From: Gordionus sp. m RMFG-2023
Lineage: Eukaryota > Nematomorpha > Gordioida > Chordodea > Parachordodidae
NCBI RefSeq assembly: GCF_954871325.1
Contig: NC_088779.1
Location: 10,790,846-10,854,845, forward strand
DNA: 64,000 nt
Reading direction: 5' to 3'
The translations under genes and the position numbers were made by a program. Below, in pieces: positions 24,838-36,329 of this stretch; the first letter of the stretch is position 1, and the number at the start of each line of letters is the position of its first letter. The notes below the pieces were generated by a model, which had not been told where the DNA came from, ran no database searches, and worked only from the letters and a program-made list of their open reading frames with translations.

Positions 24838-25316
24838 TGTTAAGTAGAATTTATTTGGGAACTTAGAACCATTGTCAAATAAAGAAAAGTTAATTAAACT
24901 GAATGTGTCCATAGAACATTGTTTCGGCCAACAAATGTAGTGGTTGAGATAATTTAGAGAATAAAATAATAGTATAAATAAATTAACTACTAATACTTTA
25001 TTAATTAATATAAATACTAATTACATAATCATAAATAAAATAAGAAATTAAAATAATATAAAAAAATTAAAATTAAAAATTAAAGATTAAAAAAATTAAG
25101 TTCGTTAAATCATAATTTAATCATCATTTTTCGCATCATAATTTCTCCTTATATATCCTTTTTCTTTAATCAACATTTGCATAGTCTCAATTTGTACCGA
25201 GATTTAATTCTTGTAGATTTGAATATCTTTGGGCTTCGTAATTTTGGTTAAAAGTAATCTGCCTGTCTGGCGTTTTTCTTAATCTAGTAAATTTGCATGT
25301 TACCACAATTACAACA
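24838..25316 (-). repeat. LTR of the nested short element (5' in element orientation)
   Basis: Direct repeat partner of 23342-23813. The putative primer-binding site lies just to its left on the plus strand (about 24815-24836). Integrase sequence resumes directly to its right. Confidence 0.9.
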
Positions 25317-25817
25317 ATTCCACCTATCACAAAATTGCTTAAAAACTCTACCTTTAAATGCTGGGCCTCCATCCGAAACTAAAGTTTCCATTAATCCATA
25401 TTTACCTGCAAAATCTTTTATTTTAGTCAATGCTATCTTTGTCGTTAAACCTGAAACCTGTTGACAATCTATCCATTTCGATCCAGCATCTACCATGATA
25501 AAATATCTTCTTTTTTCATATTCTAAAAAATCTACATGTATTCTTTTACATGAAATGTCCGTTTCTGGCCATTTATCTGCTTTATTTTTTGGTGGTACAT
25601 TAGCCCACATGTTACTGTCTCGCAGAGCTTCTAGCTAATTCTTCAATTTCACTATTCATCTTGGGCCACCAAATATATTCTCTTGCTTTATACTTCATTC
25701 TTTCTATGCCTTGATGTCCTGAATGTAATACGGCTAATGTCTCTTTTCTTAACTTAATCGGTATCACTAATCGATATCCTCTTAATAAACAATTGTCTTC
25801 TATATTTTATTCATTCC

Positions 25818-27459
25818 TTATATTTTTAAAACTTTGTCTTCACCTTTCCATTCTGCCTCTCCTTTCAAACAAGTTCTAATTCTTATTAATTCTTCATCTT
25901 TTTTGGATATTTTCTCTATTCTTTCAAACGTTATCGGTTCTTCTCTTGTATCTATCTTCAATGCTCTTATAACTTTACTATTTAATTTTTCCTCCTCTTC
26001 TATATATTCTAAACTATTGATTACTGTATCCTTGTTTGTACTGTCTTTTTTAAACAATCTCGATAATATATCTGGTAAACAATGTTTACGTGCTCTGAAT
26101 CTTATCTCAAAATCGAAATTACCCACTAAAATTAACCATCTCTGTAGTATTGATGACATCATAAGTTCTTTATTTTATTTTTTGAATAAATCTACCAACG
26201 GCTTATGATCCGTATATAAAATAAACCTCTTCCAATCAGATATTCTTTGCACTTCTCTAGCCCGAATTTCACAGCCAGCGCCTCTCTCTCGATCGTGGAG
26301 TAATTTTTCTCAGTGCTACTAAACCGTCTCGATAAAAATAAAATCGGTTTCTCAACCTTATCGGTCATCTGTAATAAAATTCCACCTATACCTTCATTAG
26401 ATGCATCAACCGCTAATATAATATCCAATTTCTCATTAAAACAATTTAAAATCGATTTCTCTACCATCTTTTTCTTCAATGTTTCGAAACTTTTCTCCTG
26501 TGTTTCTCCCCATTCAAACTTTTTATTTTTCTTTAATAAATCATACAACGGTGATACGATTTCTGCAAAATTTTTAACAAACCGATGATAATAATTCGTT
26601 GCTCCCAAAAACGCCTGTACTTCAGTCTTATTATCTGAGGCTCTCATATTCATTATCTTATCTATATTCTTTGCAATTGGAGTAATTTCATCTCCATTTA
26701 TAATATGTCCTAAATACTTTATTTTTCTTGTTCCAAAAACACTTTTATTAATATTAGCTTTTAAACCATTTTCTAATATAATATCTAACACTTTAACTAA
26801 CCTAGCATTGTGTTCTTCTTCTGTTCTACCAGATATCAAAACATCGTCTAAATAATACATTATTCCCTTTATTCCTTGAAATAATGCTGCCATAGTTCTT
26901 TGAAATAATGCTGCCATAGTTCTTTGAAATATTGGAGCTGATACTTTCAAACCAAATGGTAAACGACAAAAAGCAAATAATCCTCTATGCATAGTAATCG
27001 TTAATATCTTACTTGTTCTCTCACTTACCTTTATTTGCAAGTAAGCATTCGAAAAATCTATTTTTGAAAAAATTGTTGCTCCTCTTAAATTAGCAAGCAA
27101 TTGTTCTATTCTAGGTAATGGATATCTTTCGTTTATTACCCACGGGTTAACTGATACTCTATAGTCTATACACAGTCTTAAACTGTTATTGGTTTTCTTA
27201 TGGGAACTAACGGTGTTGCCCATACACTATGCACTATTGGTTTTATAATTCCTTCTTTTAACCATTTGTCTAATTCCTTATTTATATCTTCTATCCACGA
27301 AAACGGCAATCTTCTTGTGCTGCAATATTTAGGTCGATAATCTTGTTCTAATCGTATATCTACTTCAAAATCTCTAAGAGTCCCTAATTCTTCTTTAAAG
27401 ACTTCCTTATATCTATTCAAAATAATCTTTATTTCTTTGTTAAAATTGTCCTCAACCAC
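25818..27459 (-). pseudogene. gypsy reverse transcriptase and RNase H region
   Basis: The region shows classical Ty3/gypsy RT blocks: YPLPRIEQLLANLRGATIFS, FSKIDFSNAYLQIKV, LPFGLKVSAPIFQRTM and the active-site YYLDDVLI. The connection (FLGATNYYHRFVKNFA) and the RNase H domain (ILAVDASNEGIGGILLQ, YSTIEREALAVKFGLEKC) follow, ending with the tether near LPDILSR. Much of it is still openly readable. A short in-frame duplication of an FQRTMAALFQ-type segment is present. It belongs to the minus-strand gypsy element and is treated as a fossil. Confidence 0.95.
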
Positions 27460-27564
27460 ATTCAGTTCAACAATTTTATTAATTCCTTGTTCTTTATCTT
27501 CAACTGTATTTACCTCTATTGTCTTTATATCTCTTATTTCCTTATTTTCTTCTAAGTTACTTCT

Positions 27565-28026
27565 CTATCTAATTAAAAATTCTGGTGTTCGATTTTTGAG
27601 TAGAACTATATCCTGTTTAACTCTTAAACAAGGTAAATCAGTCTTCTCTTTATCCTCACTTCTTATTATCTCATTCGTTATTTTGTTTTTCTCACGGACA
27701 TTTTCAAACAAAGACCACCAATTATACTCAGGACCTATCTTTTCAATGTCATTCCAACCTAAAATAGGCTCTATCTTTAGTGTCGTAATCCATAACTTTA
27801 CTTCCTTATTTATATCTAACAATTTTATCACATAAAAACCTAGAATTTTAACCATGCTACCGTCTAATTGTCTAACTTTTATTCTCTTTGCAGTGAATCT
27901 TTCTTTTGGAAAATATTTATTAAAATCTTTTACACTCATTAGGCTAATCTCCGCTCCTGTATCCAATAAAAAACATATCTCTGCTTCTTCAGCCTTTATC
28001 TTGACTTTCGGACATTTATTTTTCAT
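27565..28026 (-). pseudogene. gypsy aspartic protease region
   Basis: The stretch includes FLLDTGAEISLM, the active-site loop of retropepsins, followed by a beta-rich segment ending with LKIEPILGWNDIEKIGP. That segment fits the flap and the ILG motif that follow in gypsy proteases. It lies between the repeat-bearing gag end and the RT, as expected. Confidence 0.88.
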
Positions 28027-28229
28027 TAAAAAATCTTATAATTTAATCTTTCGTACATCTACACCAGTTGAATCTTTTATTCTATATATTTCAAAATTCC
28101 TACTTTCTATCTTTATATTTCTCTCTTTACCTATACTTCTATTATTATTATTCAAATTATTATTATCAACATTAACACTCATTATCATCACCGGATTTAT
28201 CATTAACATTAAAATACTTATTCTTACTT

Positions 28230-28750
28230 GTTAAATTATCACCATTAGCAAAATTATTATTACCACCTTTATCCTTAAAATTAACATATTTATTCTTACC
28301 TGAATTAAAATTATCAACATTAGAAAAATTATTATCATAACAAAATTTATCATTAAAATTATTTATTCTTACCTGAATTAAAATTATCAACATTAGAAAA
28401 ATTATTATCATTACAAAATTTATCATTAAAATTAAAATATTTCTTCTTATCTGAAATAAAATTATCAACAGTAGAGAAATTATTATCATTACAAAATTTA
28501 CTATTAAAATTAAAATATTTATTCTTACCTGAATTAAAATTATCAACATTAGAAAAATTATTATCATTACAAAATTTATCATTAAAATTAAAATATTTAT
28601 TCTTACATGAATTAAAATTATCAACCTTAGAAAAATTATTATCATTACAAAATTTATCATTAAAATTAAAATATTTATTCTTACCTGAATTAAAATTATC
28701 AACATTAGAAAAATTATTATCATTACAAAATTTATCATTAAAATTAAAAT
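28230..28750 (-). repeat. 78-bp tandem repeat within the gypsy gag-pol junction
   Basis: About six copies of a 78-bp unit (26 codons). On the minus strand the unit encodes an Asn/Phe/Lys-rich peptide containing FNDKFCNDNNFSNVDNFNSG. The period is a multiple of three, so the array can expand without shifting frame. It sits between the zinc knuckles and the protease. Confidence 0.85.
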
Positions 28751-30019
28751 ATCTCTCTCTTAGTCATTTATTGCAATTTTCTTGTGTGTGTCCTTCTTGG
28801 GCACAACTATTGCACCTTACAATTTAATTGTTTACTCTGCAACTTATAGCCACATGGCCATTCTTGCCACACCTCGCGCATCTTAGATTCTTCGTTATCT
28901 CACATTGGCGCGACATGTGGCCTGGCTGACCACAACTATAGCAAATTATCTGTCTGTAATTATCCGTTCGTATGAAGTTGTGGTAACTAACGATATCTCG
29001 GAGAAATTTTCGATATTATTATTTTTTTTATTGTTTTTTTTTAAATATTTTTTTTATTATTTTTTTTTATTTATTTTTTTTTATTTTTATTTATTTTTTT
29101 TATTAATAAATAAAAAAATAGATAAAACTAGATATTCATAATATACTAGAGAATTAAGATTTTTTCTTGAAATTTTCAATTATTTAAGATTCTATTTAAG
29201 ATTTATTCTTAAAATTTTTAATTATTTAAGATTCATTTAAAATTTTTCAAATACTAGATATTTAAGATTTTTTTCTTAAAATTTAAATTTTCTAAAACTA
29301 TATAATCATAATATACTAGAGAATTAAGATTTTTTCTTGAAATTTTCAATTATTTAAGATTCATTCTAAAAATTTTCAATTTAATTTAAAATTTTGAATC
29401 AAGTACTAAAAATTTAAGATAAAAATATAATCATAATATACTAGATTAAGATTTTTGAAATTTTCAATCAAATTCTAGATAAATAACCAATTTATTTGAA
29501 TAAACACTGATAATATAGTTTACTCTATAAGATGCTGCATTTCTCTCCATTATCATATTATTATTACAACACGTGGGATTATCTAGAAGTTCGTGGTCTT
29601 TTAAAAAAGCTATGGTTCTTGTATAACAATTTATGATATCGGTAAAAATAAGATATTCCATTATAATATTATAATTATGATCTTTTAAAAAAGCTATAAT
29701 TAAAAATAACAACAATAAATATAAATAAATTAAAAATAAATAAAAAATAAATTTATAAAAAAAGATGAAAAATTTCCCCGAGATACCGTTAGTTACCGAA
29801 GTTGTTTATATTTCTTTTCTTATCTTCCTCTCTTAATATATTCTTAATATTTTCTAACTCTTTACTCTCTATCTTAACGTAAGTCGTATTTCTTCCTATA
29901 ATTAAACCTAACGTGAAACTTAAAATTAGCATCAAAAATATAATTATACTTATATTTTCAAGTATTAAACTTAATAAATTTATTTGCGTAATATACATTA
30001 AAGTGTACTCAATAACCAC
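28750..30019 (-). pseudogene. gypsy gag-position region with zinc knuckles, hosting a MITE
   Basis: The region starts at 30019 with an open stretch whose first 50 residues contain one strongly hydrophobic, membrane-like helix (ISIIIFLMLILSFTLGLIIG). It ends with CCHC zinc knuckles: CYSCGQPGHMSRQC, then CARCGKNGHVAISC, then a third, CNSCAQEGHTQENC. The inserted MITE at 28982-29797 lies between these parts. Discounting it, there is little room for a conventional capsid domain. Confidence 0.7.
28982..29797. mobile_element. 816-bp MITE with about 30-bp TIRs and 8-bp TSD, nested in gypsy
   Basis: The terminal inverted repeats begin GGTAACTAACGATATCTCGG (left) and, on the opposite strand, GGTAACTAACGGTATCTCGG (right), and continue for about 10 bp more. 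They are flanked by an exact 8-bp duplication GAAGTTGT at 28974-28981 and 29798-29805. The interior is AT-rich: T runs at 29015-29105 and a local repeat of AATATACTAGAGAATTAAG near 29140 and 29310. There is no transposase. The 8-bp duplication suits hAT or Merlin; the GG start fits Merlin better than a typical hAT CAG start. Confidence 0.9.
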
Positions 30020-30221
30020 TTGATTAAAATAATTTTAATTAATCTTAAACAATTAAATAAATATAAACATACGAATAAAACCAATACAATGATCCAAATT
30101 TTATATAACATCAATAAAAAAACCGAAATTATCAAAAAATTTATATATATTTATTTTTTATTTTTTTTTACCTAGTTCCAATGTATAATTAGACTGACCT
30201 TGGATCTTCTAAAGCCTGGAT

Positions 30222-30241
30222 CAATCACTATAAGGCACCAC
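30222..30241 (-). other. primer-binding site of the gypsy element
   Basis: On the minus strand, immediately after the 5' LTR, the sequence GTGGTGCCTTATAGTG begins with TGG after a short spacer. It is complementary to a tRNA 3' end finishing GGCACCA. I cannot name the tRNA. Confidence 0.65.
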
Positions 30242-30684
30242 TATACCAATATGGGATTGATATATATTGCTGAGGCTAGTGGGAGAGACTGAACATAATG
30301 CAATATATATAATTTATTGAATTTGGTAATCTTACTAATGTTACCCTCAGTATAATCACTAGTCTGAGATCGTAACCAGATTAATTCTAATATCCTTTTT
30401 CTGTTTTTATCTTCAAGAATGATTTCCTTTTATTTCAAATCTTTTTATTTTATTCCACTTTTAATATTCCAAAAATTATAATTTTGTAAAAATTCATAAC
30501 AAAAATAAGTAATGAAAAATTATATGTTTCTTTTTCAACTATAATCAAAAATATTCATATTCATAGACATTTTAAAATAATTGTATTTATTTGCATACAA
30601 CAAAATCAATGAAAGTTCATCTATATAAATTTGAATACTACCCAATTAAGAAGGGCTCATCTAAATATATATTTGCATACAACA
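30242..30684 (-). repeat. gypsy LTR (5' LTR in element orientation)
   Basis: A 443-bp direct repeat of 21465-21902 ending GCATACAACA and followed by the 5-bp target duplication ACTAA. In element orientation this is the promoter-bearing LTR. Confidence 0.93.
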
Positions 30685-30800
30685 ACTAATTATGATTGAT
30701 AAGTTTTGAATATCAATTGATTGATTATCATTTTTATCATTTTGTTTATTGTTATTATTGTAAAATGTTTACCCTCAACTCAATAGCCAAATGTTCCAAA

Positions 30801-32960
30801 TAGAGGTGGGCGCGGGCCTAATTTTTTATTCATGGCCCGCCAGCTCACGGTGACAATAAAAAAATTCACGCCCATTCACGCTTACCACTAAAAAAATTTC
30901 GACCCGACCAGCCCGCTCACGTCAAGCAATATTTTGATTCACGCCCGAAAATTCACGGTGTTTTTAAATTTTTCAAAACTATTGCTATAATTTCACACTT
31001 TTTTGAATTCATTCTATTTATTTCTCTAATTTCATAATCCATATTAATAACAAAAATAAATACAATCTATAAATCGAAATTTATTTAGAAAAAGAAGAAT
31101 GTTCATCTTTTTTTATTTCAATTGTGTACGCCTTTCCTCGAATAACAGATTGGCTACAGAAAATAACTTTTCACTAGAAGCCGAACTTGTAGCTGGCAAA
31201 ATTTTACTCGATAATTTTCTCAAAAAAGGAAATGAATATTCCTGCTTCCAAAACTTCAAAATATTGTCTTGTTATTTATCTTATATGAATCTTTTAAGTT
31301 CATCCTCACAGCTTTCATCGGTGATGTTGATACTTCATCAGAATCATCTAGAAATTCTCTAAATTTTTTATTTAGAATAAACGGTCTTTTATGAGTGTGG
31401 GATGAATTAGGAAAGTGATAGTTGGTATTGACCATTTAGAATATACGGTTTTTTATGAGTTTAGGATAAGTTAGGAAAGTTATAAATGATAGTTGGGAAT
31501 GACTTATGCATATCATCTAATTCATTTTTAAGATTGTTTTATATATATAATTTTCTTCTTTTATTAAAAACTTAAGTCTTTTAAAATTCGGATCTAGAAT
31601 TAAGCCTACCTTATGTAGTGGCTGCATAATAATCTTTTAAAAGAAATCTTGTTCTGTATTTTAAGGTTTTGATTATTATTGTATCACGTTCAGAAGGTTA
31701 ACAAAATTTTACTAATTTTTGTTTCCATAGACAAACTTCATTTGTTGTGGGATGAGAATCTGCTCTCAGATTATCCGAGCATTCTTTAAATATTGATAAA
31801 AATTTATCTAACTCGCGTATGATGCTGATATCAATTGTGGCTAATCTATTTAATTCTTGCTTGCTAAACAAGTACACCTGTATTTCAGAATATGATTTTA
31901 AGAAACTCTGTATCATGATATACAGAATTCCATCTAGTTATTCTCGCTATTACATCTTGTTTAAGGGTAAGGCTTAGTTTGCTATTAGCTGTAGATTGTT
32001 TGAAATATTGTACTATTTTTTTTACACCATTTATATTTATGGCTATTTCAGTTTGTCAAAAATATAATGCATAATATTATTTAGTATATGGCATATACAT
32101 GCAAGTATTTCGTCATCTTTGAATGTACTTATAATATTTGCTCCGTTATCACTCACAACACATTTATTTAAGTATTTTCTACTTCTGTATATTCTCCTAA
32201 AATTGAATTGATTACACTTTTATTTTGACGTTCTTTTCATCCATTGCCCTTGTGGCCAAAATATATGTTTTTAATTTAAAATCCTTAATGATAATATGTC
32301 CTATAAAGGTTAAAAAACTTAGATTTTTATAGTCATCCGTCCAAATATCAGTGATTATGGACAAGTAATTATTATTGATCATGCTTTTAATTTTAAATTT
32401 TATCTCATGGTATATTTTTTGACCTATAGTATTCATGAGAGTTTTCCGGTTCACAACTTTATATTTTGTTATCCATATGTAACACCAACATTTATCTCTT
32501 AGCCTAGCTTGTAAAATCCTTCATTTTCTGTTGCATTTAAAGATTGAAGATCTTTATAAATAAAATATAACTGACTTTTCTGTAAAAAGTTTAAGCAAAA
32601 TTTAGCATAAAGTCTCGAGACAAAAAACACCTAAACATAAAAAGAAAATAGAACTAACTAAATGATACCGGATGTTGTTTATAAAATGCGGAAGATTTTT
32701 AGTTTTCATAAATTATTCTTTTTTAAAAAAGAACTAAATTAAATAAGAAAATTTATAATATAATTATAAAATTGCAAATTTATATTTATAAAAAAACAAT
32801 TTAATTAAAATTTCCGTGATTCGCGGGAAATTTATGTTCACGCTCGATCACGCCCGGGGAAATTTTTGGGAAGGCCCTTCACTCCAGTCCCTTGGAATTC
32901 AAAATTTATTCACACTCACGCCGTAACCCACCATGACACGATGGGTCACGAGGGAGTAAA
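30801..32960 (-). mobile_element. decayed hAT transposon, TAGAGGTGGGCGCGGG type
   Basis: Both ends are rich in CACG/GGCCCG motifs against an AT-rich interior. Minus-strand transposase scraps appear in the hAT order: LSIITDIWTDDYKN (near 32350), VVSDNGANIISTF and ACICHILNNI (about 32170-32070), FLSIFKECSDNL with PTTNEVCLWKQKL (31916-31698), and a hATC-like SSASSEKLFSVANLL (near 31150). Stops separate these pieces. I could not identify a clean right terminal repeat or target duplication, so the boundaries are approximate. It interrupts the homology between the two transporter loci. Confidence 0.8.
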
Positions 32961-33043
32961 TAAATTTAAATACACAAATTACATCACCGATATAAAAGAT
33001 ATTTAAAAAATTTTTTTTAATTAAAAACGGCATCAGTTTACCT

Positions 33044-34823
33044 CAGGCGCGTAACTAATGGAGAGGAAAGGAAGAAATCCCCCCCATAGCATATTTGACT
33101 GTTTTCATAAATATCATTTTAAGCTAATAAAAATTTTACCCCCCCCCCCCCCCCACCCAGAATCAATTTTACAAGTATTTGAATATCAATTTTCCAACAT
33201 AAAACTTATTTTTTATAAATAAATTTTATTAAAGTTTCCTTTCCTTGTGGGTCATTAACATTATTCAAAAATATTATTAATAAAATGGAAAAATTTTTTA
33301 AAGAGATTCAAATCAAACGGTAATTTATTTTATTATTATACATAATTATTTTATTAAATTCAAAATTATTAGTGAGTTAGAATTAATAAGTATTTTTAAT
33401 AATATTTTAATTATTAATATATATCTAAAATTTTTTAAATATTTTTCATTTTTACTTCCATTTGTCTAACAGAAGAATTAGAAATACAAAAGTTAAATAA
33501 GGCTGAGCATGAAAAAAAGTAATGTGTCGTCAGAAGCGATATCATTATTGAATTCAATTGATCAATCAGAATTTATCATGCTGCTAGTTGCATCAATAAA
33601 TTATTTTACTATAGCTCACTACTTTGTAGAAATTTACAAAAACCAAATTTAGATTTGGTTTAGGTTATTGATTTGGCGGAAAATATATATGAACAGGTAG
33701 ATACAATAAGAATGAATATTTTCATAATATTTATCTAGACGTTGAATCCAAGGTAAATTTCATGATATAACACTAATTAAACCTCGTCTAGCACTTAGGC
33801 AATTATTGAGATGTAAAATAAATATTGGCCCAACTGAAGAATATTATAAAATATCCATTTTCATCCCATTCTTAGATACTTTTTTATCGTACGGTTTTTA
33901 GATAAAAAAAACAAGTCTTTAGCTTTCTTCAAGTTTTATTACCAAAAGATCCTTCTTCGTTTTCTAATGCCACTATTAGTAAAATTAAATATTTAGCAAA
34001 ATTTTATCTTATGATATTGATACTGAAATAAATTTAATTAGTGAATTCGAATTGTGGTATAAATATTTACCACGTTTAGCTATTTTAGCTGAGCATGCTA
34101 TTGATGCACTCAATCGGTGTAAAGAAACCTTGGCTCAATTTCCTAATATTTTGAAGTGGTTTTATATTCTTGCATGTTTGCCTATTACAACATGTACGAA
34201 TGAAAGGACTTTTTCCAACTTGAGAAGGTTAAAAACATATTTACGAAGTACTACTTCATAAACTCGGCTAAATGGGTTAGCTCTGTTAAATATCCGCAGA
34301 GATTTGGTTCCAACGACAAACAAAATTCTTGATAAATTGGCAACATTCCCACGAAAATTTAAAATCATATTATAATTATAGTATTTAATAAAAATTTTTG
34401 TATAATATTGTATTTGATAAGAAGTTAAAAAAAAACTTGTTTTTTAAATTATTTTCTAGTCAATATTTTATACACACTAATATTAGTATTTTCAATAAAA
34501 AAATTATATTCTACTTATATTGTATGAGAATTTAAGCTGATTTCAACTTTTCATTTAAAAAAACTTTATTAAATATAATATACCTAACTTAAAATATTAA
34601 AAAATAGGCTTGTAATATCCATAAACACGAATTAGTAAATAATAGTTAAAAATAGAAATATTCATAATTTAATAGAAATATTCATAATTTAATAGAATAG
34701 CTAAAACATAAGACTCGGTCGAAGGACGAGGAAAAGCTGGCCGAAGGCCAGGTAAAGAGGGTTAGGGGGTGAAGCCCCCCAGAAAATCCCCCCCCCAATA
34801 AGAAAATGCTCTATACGGCAGTG
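33044..34823 (+). mobile_element. hAT transposon, CAGGCGCGT family, with exact 8-bp TSD
   Basis: The left end is CAGGCGCGTAACTAATGG; the right end on the opposite strand is CACTGCCGTATAGAG. The element is flanked by GTTTACCT at 33036-33043 and 34824-34831. A long C run lies about 90 bp inside the left end. The plus-strand interior carries an IGPTEEYYKISIFIPFLDT-like segment near 33830 and a hATC region at 34052-34261 (CLPITTCTNERTFSNLRRLK). These resemble hAT transposases related to the 52-kDa-repressor-like family. Stops and frame changes show it is inactive. It is closely related to the inverted copy at 45788-47286. Confidence 0.92.
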
Positions 34824-34831
34824 GTTTACCT

Positions 34832-35911
34832 TGTATTATAGGCGTATTTTATGATCAAATTTAGAAATAAACTAAAATAATTTACTGAAAACGAATTTAT
34901 CATTTGATAGTCTTAAGTAATTTTTATTAAAATTCTTCTTTCTTATCCAGCTTTAGGGCGCATTATTTAGTTTAATTATACATCAAGAAGAAAATATTTT
35001 TCATCTATTTATTACGACGTAATGGTCAATTATAAGGACAATATGAATTGCCTGTTGTGATATTTGAATAAGATTTTGTGAAGAATTTACATATTTAATG
35101 TTAGTAGTATAAAAAGTTTGTAGTAGAAGTCTGCAATGGACGTGTTTTAGCCAAAAATCTCCACCCATCCCACTAGGAGTTTTAAAACTTTTCAGCACGT
35201 CCACTTACAATTGTTTAAAATATTAACCACGCTTGTTCATTTACCCGTCTGATTTTTAAAATGATTTTTATAGCTGGTTTAGCGTTTTATTTTAATGCAT
35301 ATTAATTAAACTTATATAATATGCAATATTACGATATAAAAATATTAATTTTATTGGTCACTTCTGCTCATTGTGCCTAAAAAATATTAAAAATTTTCCC
35401 GCCCATTACTTTAAAACAAGTCCTCCATCCGCTTAATGTTAAAAATATTTTAAAAACCCGGAAAACGCACGCTTTAAGTATGAGCGACATGGGCGAAAAT
35501 GCTAAAAAAACTGCCCATTGCAGGCCTGTAGTTTGTAGTGCATTAAAATTATGATATTATTAATTTTGAATCAGAAGATATTCATATTTGACAATCTAAA
35601 TTAGAGATGAATTTATTCGCGAAAAAAACAGATGATTATTATTATAACTTTCATTATTTCAATTTTTTTTTAATTACTTTTTATTTTATGATTTTATTTT
35701 TTAAACTATAATATAATAAAAATGCTCATTCTTTAAAAATGGAATTGGGACTATAAATTCCCCCAAAAAACTCGAATAATTATATTTACATAATATAAAT
35801 GAAATAGAAGGTTTTGACATTAGGATCTGGTTCGTGATTTTTATCATTATTTGGTTATTGCGAAATAAATGTATTTTGTTTTTTCGATTTTTTAAAACTC
35901 AGTTCTCAAAG
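34832..35911. other. intergenic, no gene accepted
   Basis: Contains a 67-codon minus-strand frame at 35204-35001 (starts MDVLKSFKTPSGMGGDFWLK) with plausible composition but no recognised family. CCCGCCCA/GGGCG-like patches around 35395-35530 could be another degraded MITE. Confidence 0.4.
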
Positions 35912-36329
35912 TAGTGATCTGAATCGGGCGTAATTTTTCAAGACCGGCCCCGGCCCGAAATTTTTTTTAAAAAAGTTTTGCCTGCCCGGCCCGAACCCGA
36001 AATTTACTTTAAAAAAATTTACCGGCCCGACCAGGCCCGAATTTATTTAAATATAGAAAATAATTTTTATTATTACTTAAAATAAAAGACATATGTTATA
36101 TAGCGTTTAGTTTCAATAAATTAAATCAAAATTTTTTATTTTTCATAAAAAATTCAATATAAAATTGATAAATTTAAGATGTATTTAATAAAATTTCCAA
36201 GGTCCGACCAGACCCGGCCTAAAATTTTTTTAAAAATATTAGGGCCCGGCCTTAACCCGATTATTTTAAATAAAATTAGGCCCGAGCGGGCCGGACTCGG
36301 ACCGGGTCAGGCCTAAGTTTGCAGATCTA
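35912..36329. mobile_element. MITE, GGCCCG-rich family
   Basis: GGCCCG/CCCGGCC-rich arms surround an AT-rich centre. The approximate inverted ends (TAGTGATCTG at the left; the complement of TTAGATCTGC at the right) delimit about 418 bp. It is similar in texture to 11174 and 40474. No target duplication was recognised. Confidence 0.55.

Larger units (their letters stand above)
23342..25316 (-). mobile_element. short coding-poor LTR element nested in the gypsy integrase
   Basis: Two direct repeats of about 475 bp flank about 1.0 kb with no significant open frame. Read on the minus strand, each LTR begins TGTTGTAATTG and ends CTACTTAAC(A). A TTGGTGTTGAAGAGCGG stretch just inside the 5' LTR resembles a tRNA-primed binding site, and AAGTGGAAAGG just before the 3' LTR resembles a polypurine tract. 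The size and lack of genes fit a non-autonomous (TRIM/LARD-like) element mobilised in trans. Its LTRs differ at only about five sites plus small indels, so it looks younger than its host. I could not find a clean target duplication. Confidence 0.88.
22900..25760 (-). pseudogene. gypsy integrase region, interrupted by a nested LTR element
   Basis: The upstream part (about 25760-25317) has an HHCC-like zinc-binding stretch (LHSGHQGIERMK) and the start of the DDE core with HVDFLEYEKRRYFIMVDAGS and VSDGGPAFKGR. The downstream part (about 23335-22900) carries the end of the core (NGQAERMVAIVKSW) and an integrase C-terminal segment (FKVGSLIWILLLEGPVKW). The two parts are separated by the nested element at 23342-25316. 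This is a fossil. Confidence 0.88.
21465..30684 (-). mobile_element. Ty3/gypsy LTR retrotransposon (fossil, hosts two nested insertions)
   Basis: The element reads on the minus strand. LTRs of about 440 bp begin TG and end CA and are bounded by a 5-bp target duplication ACTAA (21460-21464 and 30685-30689). The pol order is protease, reverse transcriptase, RNase H, integrase, which is the Ty3/gypsy order. A primer-binding site and polypurine tract are recognisable. About 2.8 kb of its length is secondary insertions (23342-25316 and 28982-29797). The LTRs differ at roughly a dozen sites plus small indels, suggesting a modest age of a few percent divergence. The element is broken. It inserted into the 5' flank of the transporter pseudogene. 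Confidence 0.95.
18180..30800. repeat. older segmental duplicate of the 36400-41840 transporter locus
   Basis: Homology to the intact transporter locus runs along this block in the same order and orientation. 18190-18780 matches the 3' flank at 36420-37045. Exon-like patches match exons 12, 11, 10, 9, 8 and 1. 21375-21420 matches 41545-41590 (5' flank), and after the gypsy element, 30690-30798 matches 41745-41835. The gypsy element at 21465-30684 accounts for the extra length. The copies are therefore a tandem duplication in direct orientation, now diverged and partly deleted on this side. Confidence 0.8.

Noticed and set aside
28230-28750. Possible CRISPR-like array, because of the regular 78-bp spacing
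   Set aside because: The whole unit repeats without unique spacers. It is a tandem coding repeat in a retroelement of an animal genome.
28905-29141. Plus-strand frame rich in Phe
   Set aside because: Runs through T homopolymers of the MITE and antisense to zinc-knuckle sequence.
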